A DNA stretch of 64,000 bases, taken from NCBI GenBank assembly GCA_046710535.1, contig JBKEHH010000008.1, positions 62,001-126,000 of the forward strand, in the 5' to 3' direction. Of this stretch, positions 25,193 through 34,242 are shown one piece after another. The notes under the pieces are model-generated. The model made no database searches, had not been told where the DNA came from, and was given only the letters and a program-made list of their open reading frames with translations. This stretch comes from CAWVSB01 sp046710535. Lineage in GTDB: Bacteria > Pseudomonadota > Gammaproteobacteria > Pseudomonadales > CAWVSB01. The translations under genes were made by a program, and so were the position numbers. The stretch's first letter is position 1; each line of letters starts with the position of its first letter.

Positions 25193-26332
25193 ATGCCATT
25201 AGTGTTAAACGAAGAACAACGTCTGCTAAAAGAAACTGCACACGAATTTTTTGCTAGTAATGCGCCGGTAGGCGCTTTACGTAAACTGCGTGATAACAAA
25301 GATAAGACTGGCTACTGTCAGCACACTTGGCAGCAGATGGCAGAACTAGGCTGGGCGGGGATAACAATTCCTGAAGCCTATGGCGGCCTAGAATTTGGCG
25401 CTCTTGGCTTAGGCGCTATTATTGAAGAAAGTGGTAAAACTCTGGTTGCATCCCCACTGCTGGCAACGGTTGCGTGGGCGGCAACCATTATTGAGCTAGG
25501 CGGCAATGAAAACCAAAAACAAGAATTTTTACCTCGAATAGCCAGCGGCGAAATTACCCTTGCTCTGGCTTTAGAAGAATCCGCTCATCACAACCCAACG
25601 AATATCACCTTAACTGCTGAGCAAAAAGATGATGGATTTATCTTAAGCGGAGAAAAACGCTTTGTAGTCGACGGCCATACTGCAGACTATTTGATAGTAG
25701 CCGCTCGCAGCAGTGGCGCCATAGATGACTCTGAAGGCATAAGTATATTTGTTGTTAATGCCAACACCAGCGGAATAAAACGACGACGCACAATTTTTGC
25801 CGACAGCCGCAATATGGCAACTATCGAATTTGATAAAATAGTAATTAGTAGCGACAACCTTATTGGTGAACTGCACAAAGGCTGGAACATATTAGAACCA
25901 GCATTGGATAGTGCGCGAATCTACCTAGCAGCAGAAATGTTAGGCGGTGCCACAGAGTGCTTTGAGCGAACCATAGGCTATCTGAAAGAACGTGAGCAAT
26001 TCGGCGTAAAAATTGGTTCTTTTCAAGCCTTAAAGCACCGCTGTGCCAAAATTTTTGTTGATTTAGAATTAGCCCGCTCAGCGGTATTGGATGCCTTATC
26101 AGCTATTGATGAAAACAGAGCTGACATTGCACAAATCGCTAGCCTAGCAAAAACCCTTATAAACGACATTTATTACTTAACAACCAATGAAGCAGTGCAG
26201 ATGCATGGCGGCATTGGTGTTACTGATGACTTAGATATTGGTCTTTTTCTAAAACGCTCACGAGTCGCTATACAGCTCTTTGGCGACAGTGGCTTCCATA
26301 AAGATCGCTACGCTAGCCTATGTGGTTATTAG
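25193..26332 (+). CDS. Acyl-CoA dehydrogenase, second of a pair
   Basis: A 379-aa acyl-CoA dehydrogenase family protein with the flavin-binding MHGGIGVTDDLDIGL region and a C-terminus LFGDSGFHKDR in place of the usual YEGT..IQ loop. This is the smaller, divergent partner seen in two-subunit dehydrogenases of actinobacteria (FadE28/FadE29 type). A GGAGAGAG ribosome-binding site lies just before the ATG. It is co-transcribed with the preceding gene and ends one base from the convergent SDR gene. Confidence 0.87.
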   Translation: MPLVLNEEQRLLKETAHEFFASNAPVGALRKLRDNKDKTGYCQHTWQQMAELGWAGITIPEAYGGLEFGALGLGAIIEESGKTLVASPLLATVAWAATIIELGGNENQKQEFLPRIASGEITLALALEESAHHNPTNITLTAEQKDDGFILSGEKRFVVDGHTADYLIVAARSSGAIDDSEGISIFVVNANTSGIKRRRTIFADSRNMATIEFDKIVISSDNLIGELHKGWNILEPALDSARIYLAAEMLGGATECFERTIGYLKEREQFGVKIGSFQALKHRCAKIFVDLELARSAVLDALSAIDENRADIAQIASLAKTLINDIYYLTTNEAVQMHGGIGVTDDLDIGLFLKRSRVAIQLFGDSGFHKDRYASLCGY

Positions 26333-26333
26333 C

Positions 26334-27113
26334 TTAAGATTCTTCAAACTTAAGCAATACCTTCCACCACAAATTAGGCATTAAGGCGTGCCATAGTGAC
26401 AACTTGCGCGAGCCACAGGGATAAATTCGTTTTTTCCCTTTGGCTATACCTTGCTCAATCGCATCGACAATATCTTCAGGCTTTGATAATTGGCCATTTG
26501 CTTTACCATGAGCAATACTTTTCGGCACATCTACTAATAAGGCTTGCTCTACTAAAGGCGTATCCACACCTGAGGGATAAATGACATGCACGTTAATACC
26601 AGTTTTGTGTAGCTCCCAGGCCAATGTTTCTGCATAGACGTTTACCGCGGCTTTGGAGGCACAGTAAGAACCCAAGTTTGGCAACATAGACTCGCCTGCC
26701 ACCGAGCCAAACAGAATCATTTCACCGCTATCACGCTCTAGCATGCTCGGCAGTATCGCTTTCACCATATGTACGGTGCCTCCAAAGTTTAGATTCATCA
26801 TCCGAATCACATTTTCTGCTTCATCGTTGACTAATGTCCGGCTAGGCATAATCGCAGCGGCATGTGTTAAGCGATCTATCGACCCCAGTTTTTCGGTAAC
26901 TTGCTTAACCTTAGCTTGTACATCTTCCCAATTAGACACATCACATTTAAAACAATGGATATTGTCAGACTGGGTAGCAGTTTCTTCCATCCCAGCTTCA
27001 TTGATATCGAATATGGCGACTTGCGTCCCTTGCTTTGCTAAGCGTAGCGCACAAATTCGCCCCATGCCGCTGGCACCACCGGTAACTAATGCTGTTGTTA
27101 TTTTTGCTGTCAT
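26334..27113 (-). CDS. SDR family oxidoreductase
   Basis: Short-chain dehydrogenase of 259 aa from the ATG at 27113, with GGGA 6 nt upstream; a TTG at 27125 is the longer alternative. It has TGGASGMG, HAAAI and the catalytic YCASK. Its C-terminus ends with an aromatic, possibly membrane-associating tail (LWHALMPNLWWKVLLKF). It is clearly paralogous to the SDR at 52320-53102, sharing NIHC, IDRLTHAA.IMP and ILFGS.AG motifs. The substrate is unknown. Confidence 0.85.
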   Translation of the reverse strand: MTAKITTALVTGGASGMGRICALRLAKQGTQVAIFDINEAGMEETATQSDNIHCFKCDVSNWEDVQAKVKQVTEKLGSIDRLTHAAAIMPSRTLVNDEAENVIRMMNLNFGGTVHMVKAILPSMLERDSGEMILFGSVAGESMLPNLGSYCASKAAVNVYAETLAWELHKTGINVHVIYPSGVDTPLVEQALLVDVPKSIAHGKANGQLSKPEDIVDAIEQGIAKGKKRIYPCGSRKLSLWHALMPNLWWKVLLKFEES

Positions 27114-27409
27114 TGTTAATCCCAAGCTAATTAAGCATCAACCGATACTAACGATGCGCGGCTGTACTAGCAACAACGCTACGCTTTCATCCTTGTGGAA
27201 ATATCTAATGGACGACTAGGCACGTCATAGATAATAAATTCTAATCATCGTTACGTGTTCGCCATTTTCAGTGCTTACTTTCGCCGCTATGCACGGCGCT
27301 GAAAGTCTGACGGAAATAGACGCCGTCGGCCTGTCCTGCTAAAGCTAAGGTTTTGATAAGTGTTCTGCCGTCAATATCGGATCATCGGTGATTAGGCTGC
27401 TAAGGGTAC

Positions 27410-28594
27410 CTAATAGGCTGATGGTGAATTAGTACTCGGGAGTGTTCGAGTCTCCTTAATAACCTCAGGATCCAACGCATCATAAGGCATTGTTGTTTTG
27501 AATTGCGGCCAATTGGCGACGATAGTATCGACAACTTTACTGCCTACTAAATAGGCTGACTCTAGCGAAGAGCGCATACCAGCAAAACCATTCTCGCCAC
27601 TTTCTAACTGAAGGTTTTCAAGCGGCGTTAGTCCTGGCGGTTGCATTGAATAGTTACTGGCTGCTCTGAGCACCATAAAGCGGGATTTATCTACTTTTTT
27701 TGCCTTATCTAAGTAAATCATTGACTGATAACTGCCAGTGTCTTCCATGCCAGAAGTAACAAAATCCCCTTTCCCCCCTGTCCAATAGTGAGTCCAGCCA
27801 TTCGCCCACTGAGTTAATAAATCACCATGCCAGAATGTAGCAGCTGCCATATGATCGCCCTTTAAAACAAACGGCGGTTTTTGCGCATTAGGGAAGCCTA
27901 CATATTTAGCCCTAAGCGCCTGCATAGCTGGGTAGTCATTTAGTTTTGTATCTTTGGTCAAACTATATGCCCAATCAGTTAACTGTGCATTAAGCCGATA
28001 GACTTCACCGTTTGTGGATTGGCCATATTTATTGAGTTTACTTAGATCAAGGGTTTGCCCATCTTTTATAGGGGCAGTATTAAACAAAGGAAAGTAACCA
28101 CTTGACCAAGTCTTCGGTATTTCTCTGGCGTCGATTTGATGAGCTAAATCACCATCTACCAGCCATGTGGCCCAAGCTGCAGAGCCTATTGATGCATCTG
28201 CGGGATCAACACCTGCTATCCCTGCAACTAGCCAATAAGCGTGAGTTAAATCAAATCTTGAATCGAGCCCGAGTGCCATTATGGCACTGGCTGCTTTGGC
28301 AGTGCCCATTCCGGTGACTATACCCATTACGCCTGTTTCGGGATTGATACAGATATGGTGGTGAGAAACCGCAAAAGGCAAGCATGTATCCAGTTTTTGT
28401 CCGGCTTTCCATAGTTGAAATTCTCCAGCTTTATCGCCTTCGTCCGCGCCGATTTCGAACATATTTACGACTACCACTTTAATTTCGATTGGACGATCAA
28501 TTATGGTCCTAGCTTCTGGATTCGATGGTGAGCAGCTAATTAAAAAATGGCACAAAACCGTGATACTGACTAAATTGAATCGGTTGATAAACAT
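27410..28594 (-). CDS. Purine nucleoside permease (NUP) family lipoprotein
   Basis: A 394-aa protein of the NUP family (named after fungal purine nucleoside permease), related in fold to nucleoside phosphorylases: VTGMGTAKAASAIMAL, WLVAGIAGVDP and SGMEDTGSYQS. A lipobox (FLISC) about 20 residues in marks it as an exported lipoprotein, so it should act in the periplasm. The ATG at 28594 is chosen because GGAG sits 6 nt before it; earlier in-frame ATGs lack a site. It may scavenge nucleosides, but this is inference. Confidence 0.8.
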   Translation of the reverse strand: MFINRFNLVSITVLCHFLISCSPSNPEARTIIDRPIEIKVVVVNMFEIGADEGDKAGEFQLWKAGQKLDTCLPFAVSHHHICINPETGVMGIVTGMGTAKAASAIMALGLDSRFDLTHAYWLVAGIAGVDPADASIGSAAWATWLVDGDLAHQIDAREIPKTWSSGYFPLFNTAPIKDGQTLDLSKLNKYGQSTNGEVYRLNAQLTDWAYSLTKDTKLNDYPAMQALRAKYVGFPNAQKPPFVLKGDHMAAATFWHGDLLTQWANGWTHYWTGGKGDFVTSGMEDTGSYQSMIYLDKAKKVDKSRFMVLRAASNYSMQPPGLTPLENLQLESGENGFAGMRSSLESAYLVGSKVVDTIVANWPQFKTTMPYDALDPEVIKETRTLPSTNSPSAY

Positions 28595-28807
28595 TAAATT
28601 CTCCATATAAAAAGGATAAATATACAATCAAGTTTATCCGATATTTGCTACGGCCTAATAATAAAGCTGCCAAAAAATATAACTGAACACAGCCTTATAT
28701 GTTGCTAGCGTATTGTCGTAATAATCGGGCAGAAGACACTGACCTTGTTTGTTAATGTTAGACTTTACGCATACTAATTCGTCATGAAACTACCATCTTT
28801 ATAAAAT

Positions 28808-28819
28808 GGAGATATCTCC
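28808..28819. promoter_or_regulatory. 12-bp palindrome GGAGATATCTCC
   Basis: A perfect palindrome lies in the gap between the NUP gene and the response regulator, just past the regulator's stop codon. It could be an operator, but its position is not typical. No other support. Confidence 0.2.
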
Positions 28820-28849
28820 CGTAACGGCTCATATAGCTAATTAATAGAG

Positions 28850-29518
28850 TCATTCAGGCTTATATAAATTCCTATTTACAGCAGCTGCAGTAGCTTCAGC
28901 CCGATTATGTATATTCAATTTTTTATATATTTTTTTGATATGAAAAGCTACTGTGTTGGCCGAAATTTCCAGCAGCCCACTAACTTCTTTAACTTGATAA
29001 CCCTTCGCTATAAAAGTAAGTATCTCGGTTTCTCGCTCAGATAGATCAATCTGATCTAGCTCAGCAGTTGGCTCAGGCTTCGCATCGGTTTCACGAAAGT
29101 AAGTCAATACCGATTGCGCTACGCCTGGTGACAATGGCGGCTTACCCTCTACCGCTTCATTTAGGTACTTACCAAGCTCTTCAGCCGAATATCCTTTCAG
29201 TAAATAACCGCAGGCTCCAGCTTGCAATGCTTCAAATAAATGTTTTTCGTCATCAAATATTGTCGTAACAATCGACAGTGTTTTTTCAGAATAAATATTT
29301 ATATGCCTAACCAAGTCAATACCGCAGCCATCAGGCAAGCCTATGTCCAATAGCGCCATATCAAAACTGTCCGCATTCAAATATTTAAAACCACTCGCAA
29401 TAGTGCCAGTTACAGTAACCTCAGGATTATCAAATTTTAGCTTAACCACATCGGCCAACACTTTTGCAGCTTCGGCATGATCTTCAACAATCAGTACTTT
29501 ATTAATAGACGATTCCAT
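28850..29518 (-). CDS. NarL/FixJ-family response regulator
   Basis: A 222-aa two-component regulator. The receiver domain (residues 1-125) has the acidic pair E12-D13 and the phospho-acceptor D58 (ALLDIGLPDG). A LuxR-type HTH fills residues about 155-218 (LSERETEILTFIAKGYQVKEVS, NTVAFHIKKIYKKL). It lies 5 nt after the histidine kinase gene and is surely its partner. Target genes are unknown; the downstream NUP gene is a possibility. Confidence 0.93.
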   Translation of the reverse strand: MESSINKVLIVEDHAEAAKVLADVVKLKFDNPEVTVTGTIASGFKYLNADSFDMALLDIGLPDGCGIDLVRHINIYSEKTLSIVTTIFDDEKHLFEALQAGACGYLLKGYSAEELGKYLNEAVEGKPPLSPGVAQSVLTYFRETDAKPEPTAELDQIDLSERETEILTFIAKGYQVKEVSGLLEISANTVAFHIKKIYKKLNIHNRAEATAAAVNRNLYKPE

Positions 29519-29523
29519 GTCAT

Positions 29524-31695
29524 TTACTCGTTAGATGTTGTTAGAGGAACAGTAATAACAACATTACAGCCAGCGTCGTTACGCCAGTCAATTGTTGCAT
29601 TTAACTCACGTGCTCTGGCATCAATATTGTAAAGCCCATTGCCCATAACAACGGCGTCACGATTCAAACCGACACCATTGTCCTTAACCTCGATTATTAA
29701 GCTAGTGGCATTAAGCAGCGAGATAATGCTGACTTCACTGGCATTAGCATGACGGACAATATTATTTAGCAGCTCTCTGGCAATATTAATAATATTCAAA
29801 TATTGATAAGAACCAACCACAGTATTCACAGCAGTTATTTGATTATCCCAGTGCAACTGTAAATCAAAACTCTCACATGCTTCTTCTGCGACCGTTCGAA
29901 TTTCCATTACCGTAGATTGCAGTGGCACTGGTTCGAACCGCAAAGCTGTAATCAAGCCGCGTAACTGCTCTAGAGTATCTTGTGCTAAGGTTTTAACCTT
30001 GGTGTCATCGGAAGCATAAATGAGTGATAGTAACTTATGCCCAATTTGATCATGTAAATCACGCCTAATGCGTTCACGCTCTTGATTTTGACCGGCTAAA
30101 AAAGCTAGGTGAAAATCATATAGCTGCTCGAATAGTGCGCTCATAGTAGTAACCATTTCAACATCACCAGCACCAAACAAACGCTCCCCTTTCTCCGCAT
30201 ACTCCAAATATATTGGCGGTGAAAAACGATTGCCAGCAACCATTAAACCCTGACCTCTATGCTCCAATGCCGTAGCCGAAAACCCGTTACGCCATTCTAT
30301 TGTGCCAGGCACAAAAACCTGCTGCAAAATATCATTCCATGTACTCTTAGGATCATCTTGTTTACTAGCTAATAAAGTTGCTACAGCGTCGCTGAACAAC
30401 TTATTTTTATCGATCACTTTCTTTCTTCTAATTCTAGAGTATAGCCACTCTCGTCCCGGCATATAGACAAACAACACAAGGCACAAAATAACAAAAGTAG
30501 AAAGGTGTGGGGTAAAGGTAGTCAGTGATGCAAATGCCATATCCAGCATTAGAAACACCATAAAAAGAGCAAACCATTCCCATACATGATTAATATGATG
30601 CTCTAAATCAAACAACTTAAACCGACTTAATCCAAATAGAATCATCCAGTAACTAGAGCAAATAGCCACCCAAGCCAAGGTACGATTCATTAATGGCTCC
30701 ATGCCACTTACGGTTGGAAGGTAATAGAACAACATATAGGCTGTAGGCCCCATTAACCATGACAAAATAACCCAGGAAGACCGAGCCCTTTCTACCGGTT
30801 TATTACGACTAAACCGCCACTGCTGGTAGCAAAATAAAATCACCAGAATAAAGCTTAAAAATATAGGCCCGTAAATCTCGAAATCGCTAAAATAAAGCCG
30901 CTGCTTGGTAAAATCGGTATTGAAACTCCAAGTATTGAAGACGGCATAAAGACTAAAAAAAACTGCCACAATAAAAATTCGTTTAGCAATAATATTTGCA
31001 TGTGGAAGCTGTTGTGGGAAATACAACAATGCTACTGCGCCAAAAGTGAGGTACATATAATTACCTACGGCCGTTAAGCCATCCAACAACACCATATCGG
31101 AGTAACTTCTCACCAGCATTGGCACGCTATCAATTGCTGATGGGATAATTGCGAAAGATAAACCAACACCACTCAGCGCATAGTAAATTGTTTCCTTACC
31201 AAATGGGCGCCATACCCAAACCATAATACCCATTAAAGCTGACACTAAGCCTAAGAATAATCTAATCCAGGTTATTCTGGGTATTTCTTCTAATGACTTA
31301 CTACCGCTTAACTTAACATCCACCACAGACTGGTCGGCAAAGCTTAACCGTATAACTGGGTGTGAAAACACAGAATGCAAATCATCTTGCGCGGAAAAGT
31401 ACTGAACCTTATTTTGATAGAGGGACTTTCGTTGTACAGGAGTTGTAGAAAAGTGGGTGACATTTAACTTAATCGTCTTTTCACCATTGCCAATTGAAAT
31501 TATTTCACTACCTAACTTCAACCCTTGGCGTTGTAATTCAGGGGATACTTGAGAGATAACTATTTGATGAGTATTTGGATCTTCAATTACTTCAAAGCCG
31601 AGAGAAAACTGACTAGTAATCCAAATATATACCGTAGCAAGCAATACTACGGTAATAATTAACATACAGTTAAATAACAATCGAGGAGAGGTCAT
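29524..31695 (-). CDS. Membrane histidine kinase with PDZ-like N-terminal sensor region
   Basis: A 723-aa sensor kinase. After a first membrane helix (about residues 6-27) comes a periplasmic segment of about 110 residues that reads like a PDZ domain (VISQVSPELQRQGLKLGSEIISIGNG). About eight hydrophobic helices follow (residues 140-400), then a linker and the HisKA_3 dimerisation domain with the phospho-acceptor H548 (RRDLHDQIGHKLL). The ATPase domain has DNGVGL and GNGLYNI. The kinase core is the NarX/LiaS type. The signal sensed is unknown. Confidence 0.9.
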   Translation of the reverse strand: MTSPRLLFNCMLIITVVLLATVYIWITSQFSLGFEVIEDPNTHQIVISQVSPELQRQGLKLGSEIISIGNGEKTIKLNVTHFSTTPVQRKSLYQNKVQYFSAQDDLHSVFSHPVIRLSFADQSVVDVKLSGSKSLEEIPRITWIRLFLGLVSALMGIMVWVWRPFGKETIYYALSGVGLSFAIIPSAIDSVPMLVRSYSDMVLLDGLTAVGNYMYLTFGAVALLYFPQQLPHANIIAKRIFIVAVFFSLYAVFNTWSFNTDFTKQRLYFSDFEIYGPIFLSFILVILFCYQQWRFSRNKPVERARSSWVILSWLMGPTAYMLFYYLPTVSGMEPLMNRTLAWVAICSSYWMILFGLSRFKLFDLEHHINHVWEWFALFMVFLMLDMAFASLTTFTPHLSTFVILCLVLFVYMPGREWLYSRIRRKKVIDKNKLFSDAVATLLASKQDDPKSTWNDILQQVFVPGTIEWRNGFSATALEHRGQGLMVAGNRFSPPIYLEYAEKGERLFGAGDVEMVTTMSALFEQLYDFHLAFLAGQNQERERIRRDLHDQIGHKLLSLIYASDDTKVKTLAQDTLEQLRGLITALRFEPVPLQSTVMEIRTVAEEACESFDLQLHWDNQITAVNTVVGSYQYLNIINIARELLNNIVRHANASEVSIISLLNATSLIIEVKDNGVGLNRDAVVMGNGLYNIDARARELNATIDWRNDAGCNVVITVPLTTSNE

Positions 31696-31731
31696 TCCGT
31701 TTACAACTCCATACTATAAAGTTTTATATAG

Positions 31732-31974
31732 CTATTTATTACCCTTTAAAATAGTTGCTAAAGCTTGCGCATGTTCTGCCGCATGCTGCCCAACAGTCGT
31801 CAGATAGCCACCATCACTTTTAGAAACTAGGTCTTTTTCAAATAAGCGCTTAGTCGCGGCTATGTCAGTACCGCTAGCAGTGTGGGAGTGAACTTTAATA
31901 CCTTGCTGATGAGAGCTCAGGTCAAACAATAACAAAATATCTATTTCTTCTACTTGATCTGGAGACAACGGCAT
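31732..31974 (-). CDS. TIGR02647 family small protein
   Basis: An 80-aa protein matching the TIGR02647 family (LSPDQVEEIDILLLFDL, HQQGIKVH, RLFEKDLVSKSDGGYLT, AAEHAQAL), known mainly in Pseudomonas and marine gammaproteobacteria. It is predicted to be soluble and helical, perhaps winged-helix-like. The function is unknown. It lies 36 nt upstream of the kinase gene on the same strand and may be in the same operon. Confidence 0.75.
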   Translation of the reverse strand: MPLSPDQVEEIDILLLFDLSSHQQGIKVHSHTASGTDIAATKRLFEKDLVSKSDGGYLTTVGQHAAEHAQALATILKGNK

Positions 31975-32041
31975 ATCAATTCCTTATTAATCTTATTTAG
32001 TAACATAGTGGTTGTATCTATCGTTGATGCCAACCTCTGGA

Positions 32042-32599
32042 TTAATTATCGGTGGCAAGCAAATATGGAAATAATTGCTCCTTTTCTTTATCTGATAATC
32101 CAGCTATCCGTTTGATATTGCGTTCAGACACCCCATCAACATCCGGATACTGTGCAATTGCTTTTGTCACACTGTCTTCACGCAAAATATGTAATATTGG
32201 ATAAGGTGAGCGATTGGTTAAATTTTCACTGTCGTCAGGGCTGGCATCAGCAAAACAATAGTCAGGATGAAAGCTGGCAACCTGAAAAATACCCTGCCAG
32301 TTAAACTGCAATAGTAAATTATCAATTAAATCTAGAAACTGATTGTAGTCTTCAAAATCTGTCAATATCTTTGGAATAATTAACAAGGTTGTTTCTAATT
32401 TTTCTATATCGGTGTTTTCAAGTAGCTCAATTTCTAAAACAAATTCTTCAAGTAGCTGCTCATCTGTTTGCGACTCAGATACGACAAGCCTTATAGATTC
32501 AGCCAACACCACTCGCTTTGCAAACGGGCATAAATTTAATCCAACAATGACATCAGTTAGCCACTGCTGTGTCTGCACTATTATTTTTTTCTTATCCAT
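32042..32599 (-). CDS. DUF1415 family protein
   Basis: A 185-aa protein of the DUF1415 family: TQQWLTDVIVGLNLCPFAK near the N-terminus, then FHPDYCFADASPDD and NRSPYPILHILRE. The function is unknown. The frame is open to 32650, but that would begin inside the rubredoxin terminator, so the ATG at 32599 is the probable start. It lies alone between the TIGR02647 gene and rubredoxin. Confidence 0.8.
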   Translation of the reverse strand: MDKKKIIVQTQQWLTDVIVGLNLCPFAKRVVLAESIRLVVSESQTDEQLLEEFVLEIELLENTDIEKLETTLLIIPKILTDFEDYNQFLDLIDNLLLQFNWQGIFQVASFHPDYCFADASPDDSENLTNRSPYPILHILREDSVTKAIAQYPDVDGVSERNIKRIAGLSDKEKEQLFPYLLATDN

Positions 32600-32630
32600 T
32601 ACAATTTTCACAGGCAGGTTAACAACAGGC

Positions 32631-32658
32631 ATAAAAAAGCCCAGCTTCAACTGGGCTT
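32631..32658 (-). terminator. Rho-independent terminator after rubredoxin
   Basis: On the minus strand AAGCCCAG and CTGGGCTT form an 8-bp stem around a 6-nt loop (32637-32658), followed by a run of six T. It lies 15 nt after the rubredoxin stop. Confidence 0.85.
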
Positions 32659-32673
32659 AAACTATACGTCATT

Positions 32674-32844
32674 TTATTCCATCAAATCAAAGTCAAATTT
32701 ACTAATACCACAATCAGGGCATTCAAAATCTTCTGGTACATCTTCCCATTTAGTACCTGGGTCAATACCTGCATCTGGCAAACCTAGTTCTTCCTCATAG
32801 ATAAAACCACAAATAACGCATTCCCACTTTTTAAATTCACTCAT
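32674..32844 (-). CDS. Rubredoxin
   Basis: A 56-aa mononuclear iron electron carrier. The two iron-binding pairs are C9-x2-C12 (CVICG) and C42-x2-C45 (CPDCG), with the conserved YEEELGLPDAGIDPGT between them. Start and stop were read directly from the sequence because the gene is short. It is followed by a clear terminator and preceded by oadB at 80 nt. Alkane- or NO/O2-related partners are not adjacent, so its redox partner is unknown. Confidence 0.93.
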   Translation of the reverse strand: MSEFKKWECVICGFIYEEELGLPDAGIDPGTKWEDVPEDFECPDCGISKFDFDLME

Positions 32845-32924
32845 TATCAGTCAAGCTCCAATAGTTGATCGATTTACCCAAATATTATCACGGCAAAAAT
32901 AATTCTAAACTAACAATTCGCTAA

Positions 32925-34229
32925 TTAACTTCCTACTAGAGCTATCATTACCCCGGCAGCCACTGCCGAGCCTATAACTCCAGCAACATTTGGGCCCATA
33001 GCATGCATCAATAAAAAATTATGGGGGTTAGATTCCAAACCAACTTTATTAGACACTCTTGCCGCCATCGGTACTGCAGAAACACCAGCCGACCCAATAA
33101 GTGGGTTAATCTTATTTTTACTCACTAAATTAAGCCCCTTCGCCATCAATACGCCGCACGCAGTACCTATCGCAAAAGCCACTAAACCGAGGATCAAAAT
33201 ACCTAAGGTATTTAAATCCAAAAACTTGTCGGCACTGAGTTTAGAGCCTACAGAGAGACCTAGAAAGATAGTAGTAACGTTTATCAATGCATTTTGAGTA
33301 GTGTCGCTTAAGCGGTCAACTACCCCACATTCGCGCATAAAATTACCGAAGCAAAACATACCTAGTAGTGGTGCAGCGTCTGGCAGCACAAGTCCTACCA
33401 GAATAAGTAACACTAGCGGAAAGCAAATTTTTTCAATTTTCGAAATAGCCCGTAGTTGCACCATTTCAATTTTACGTTCAGCTTCAGTCGTCAATGCCCG
33501 CATAATCGGTGGCTGAATCATTGGCACTAGGCCCATATAAGAATAGGCAGCTACCGCGATAGCACCGAGTAAATCAGGCGCTAATACACTGGCGACATAA
33601 ATAGCGGTCGGCCCGTCAGCACCCCCAATAATGCCGATAGCGGCAGCGTCTTGAATAGTAAAATCCATCCACCCAAGTGAGGACATACCAACTGCACCAA
33701 GCACGGTGGCAAAAATTCCAAATTGTGCAGCAGCACCTAATACTAGCGTTTTTGGGTTAGCAAGTAATGGTCCAAAATCGGTCATCGCGCCCACCCCCAT
33801 AAAAATAACTAAGGGTGCTAGCCCAGTAGCAATAGCTACCGAGTAGAAGTTATACAACATACCATTATTAAAACCGCTGTCGGCGGCCTGTTGCAAAACG
33901 GCAAGGTGCTGCGCTGCACTACTGTGCTCAAACGCATATTTTATATCAATCACAGTGGCGTCGCTGGCAATAGCTAATACGTCGCGAATAGCGGCTAAGA
34001 CAGCTGGGTCTCCTGACAGAAGCGCATTCTCAAAGGCCGAATAAGCCAAGCCAGCACCAGGAATATTTGCCAATATACCGCCGAAGCCAATTGGGACTAA
34101 TAACAGTGGCTCAAAACCGCGCTTGATTGCCAAATAAAGTAACGCTAAACCGATACACACCATAAAGGCTTGCCCAAGCTGTATCTGATATAAACCGGTG
34201 CTTTGCCAAAGGTTTAGTAAATTTTCCAC
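32925..34229 (-). CDS. oadB: Oxaloacetate decarboxylase, beta subunit (Na+ pump)
   Basis: A 434-aa membrane subunit with about nine to eleven helices that couples decarboxylation of biotin-bound carboxylate to Na+ export. The conserved IGIIGGADGPTAIYV segment, with the Asp needed for Na+ transport, is present. An insertion of about 55 residues at 65-120 has a soluble, helical look; a similar stretch is seen in some marine homologues. It is the last gene of the oadGAB operon, 13 nt after oadA. Confidence 0.94.
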   Translation of the reverse strand: MENLLNLWQSTGLYQIQLGQAFMVCIGLALLYLAIKRGFEPLLLVPIGFGGILANIPGAGLAYSAFENALLSGDPAVLAAIRDVLAIASDATVIDIKYAFEHSSAAQHLAVLQQAADSGFNNGMLYNFYSVAIATGLAPLVIFMGVGAMTDFGPLLANPKTLVLGAAAQFGIFATVLGAVGMSSLGWMDFTIQDAAAIGIIGGADGPTAIYVASVLAPDLLGAIAVAAYSYMGLVPMIQPPIMRALTTEAERKIEMVQLRAISKIEKICFPLVLLILVGLVLPDAAPLLGMFCFGNFMRECGVVDRLSDTTQNALINVTTIFLGLSVGSKLSADKFLDLNTLGILILGLVAFAIGTACGVLMAKGLNLVSKNKINPLIGSAGVSAVPMAARVSNKVGLESNPHNFLLMHAMGPNVAGVIGSAVAAGVMIALVGS

Positions 34230-34242
34230 CTAAAGCTCCTGC

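Noticed and set aside
27114..27409. 296-nt gap before the SDR, possible gene remnant on the minus strand (text like RTLIKTLALAGQADGVYF)
   Set aside because: A short codon-like run was seen, but it has no start, no clear family match and stops on both sides. Nothing firm to report.
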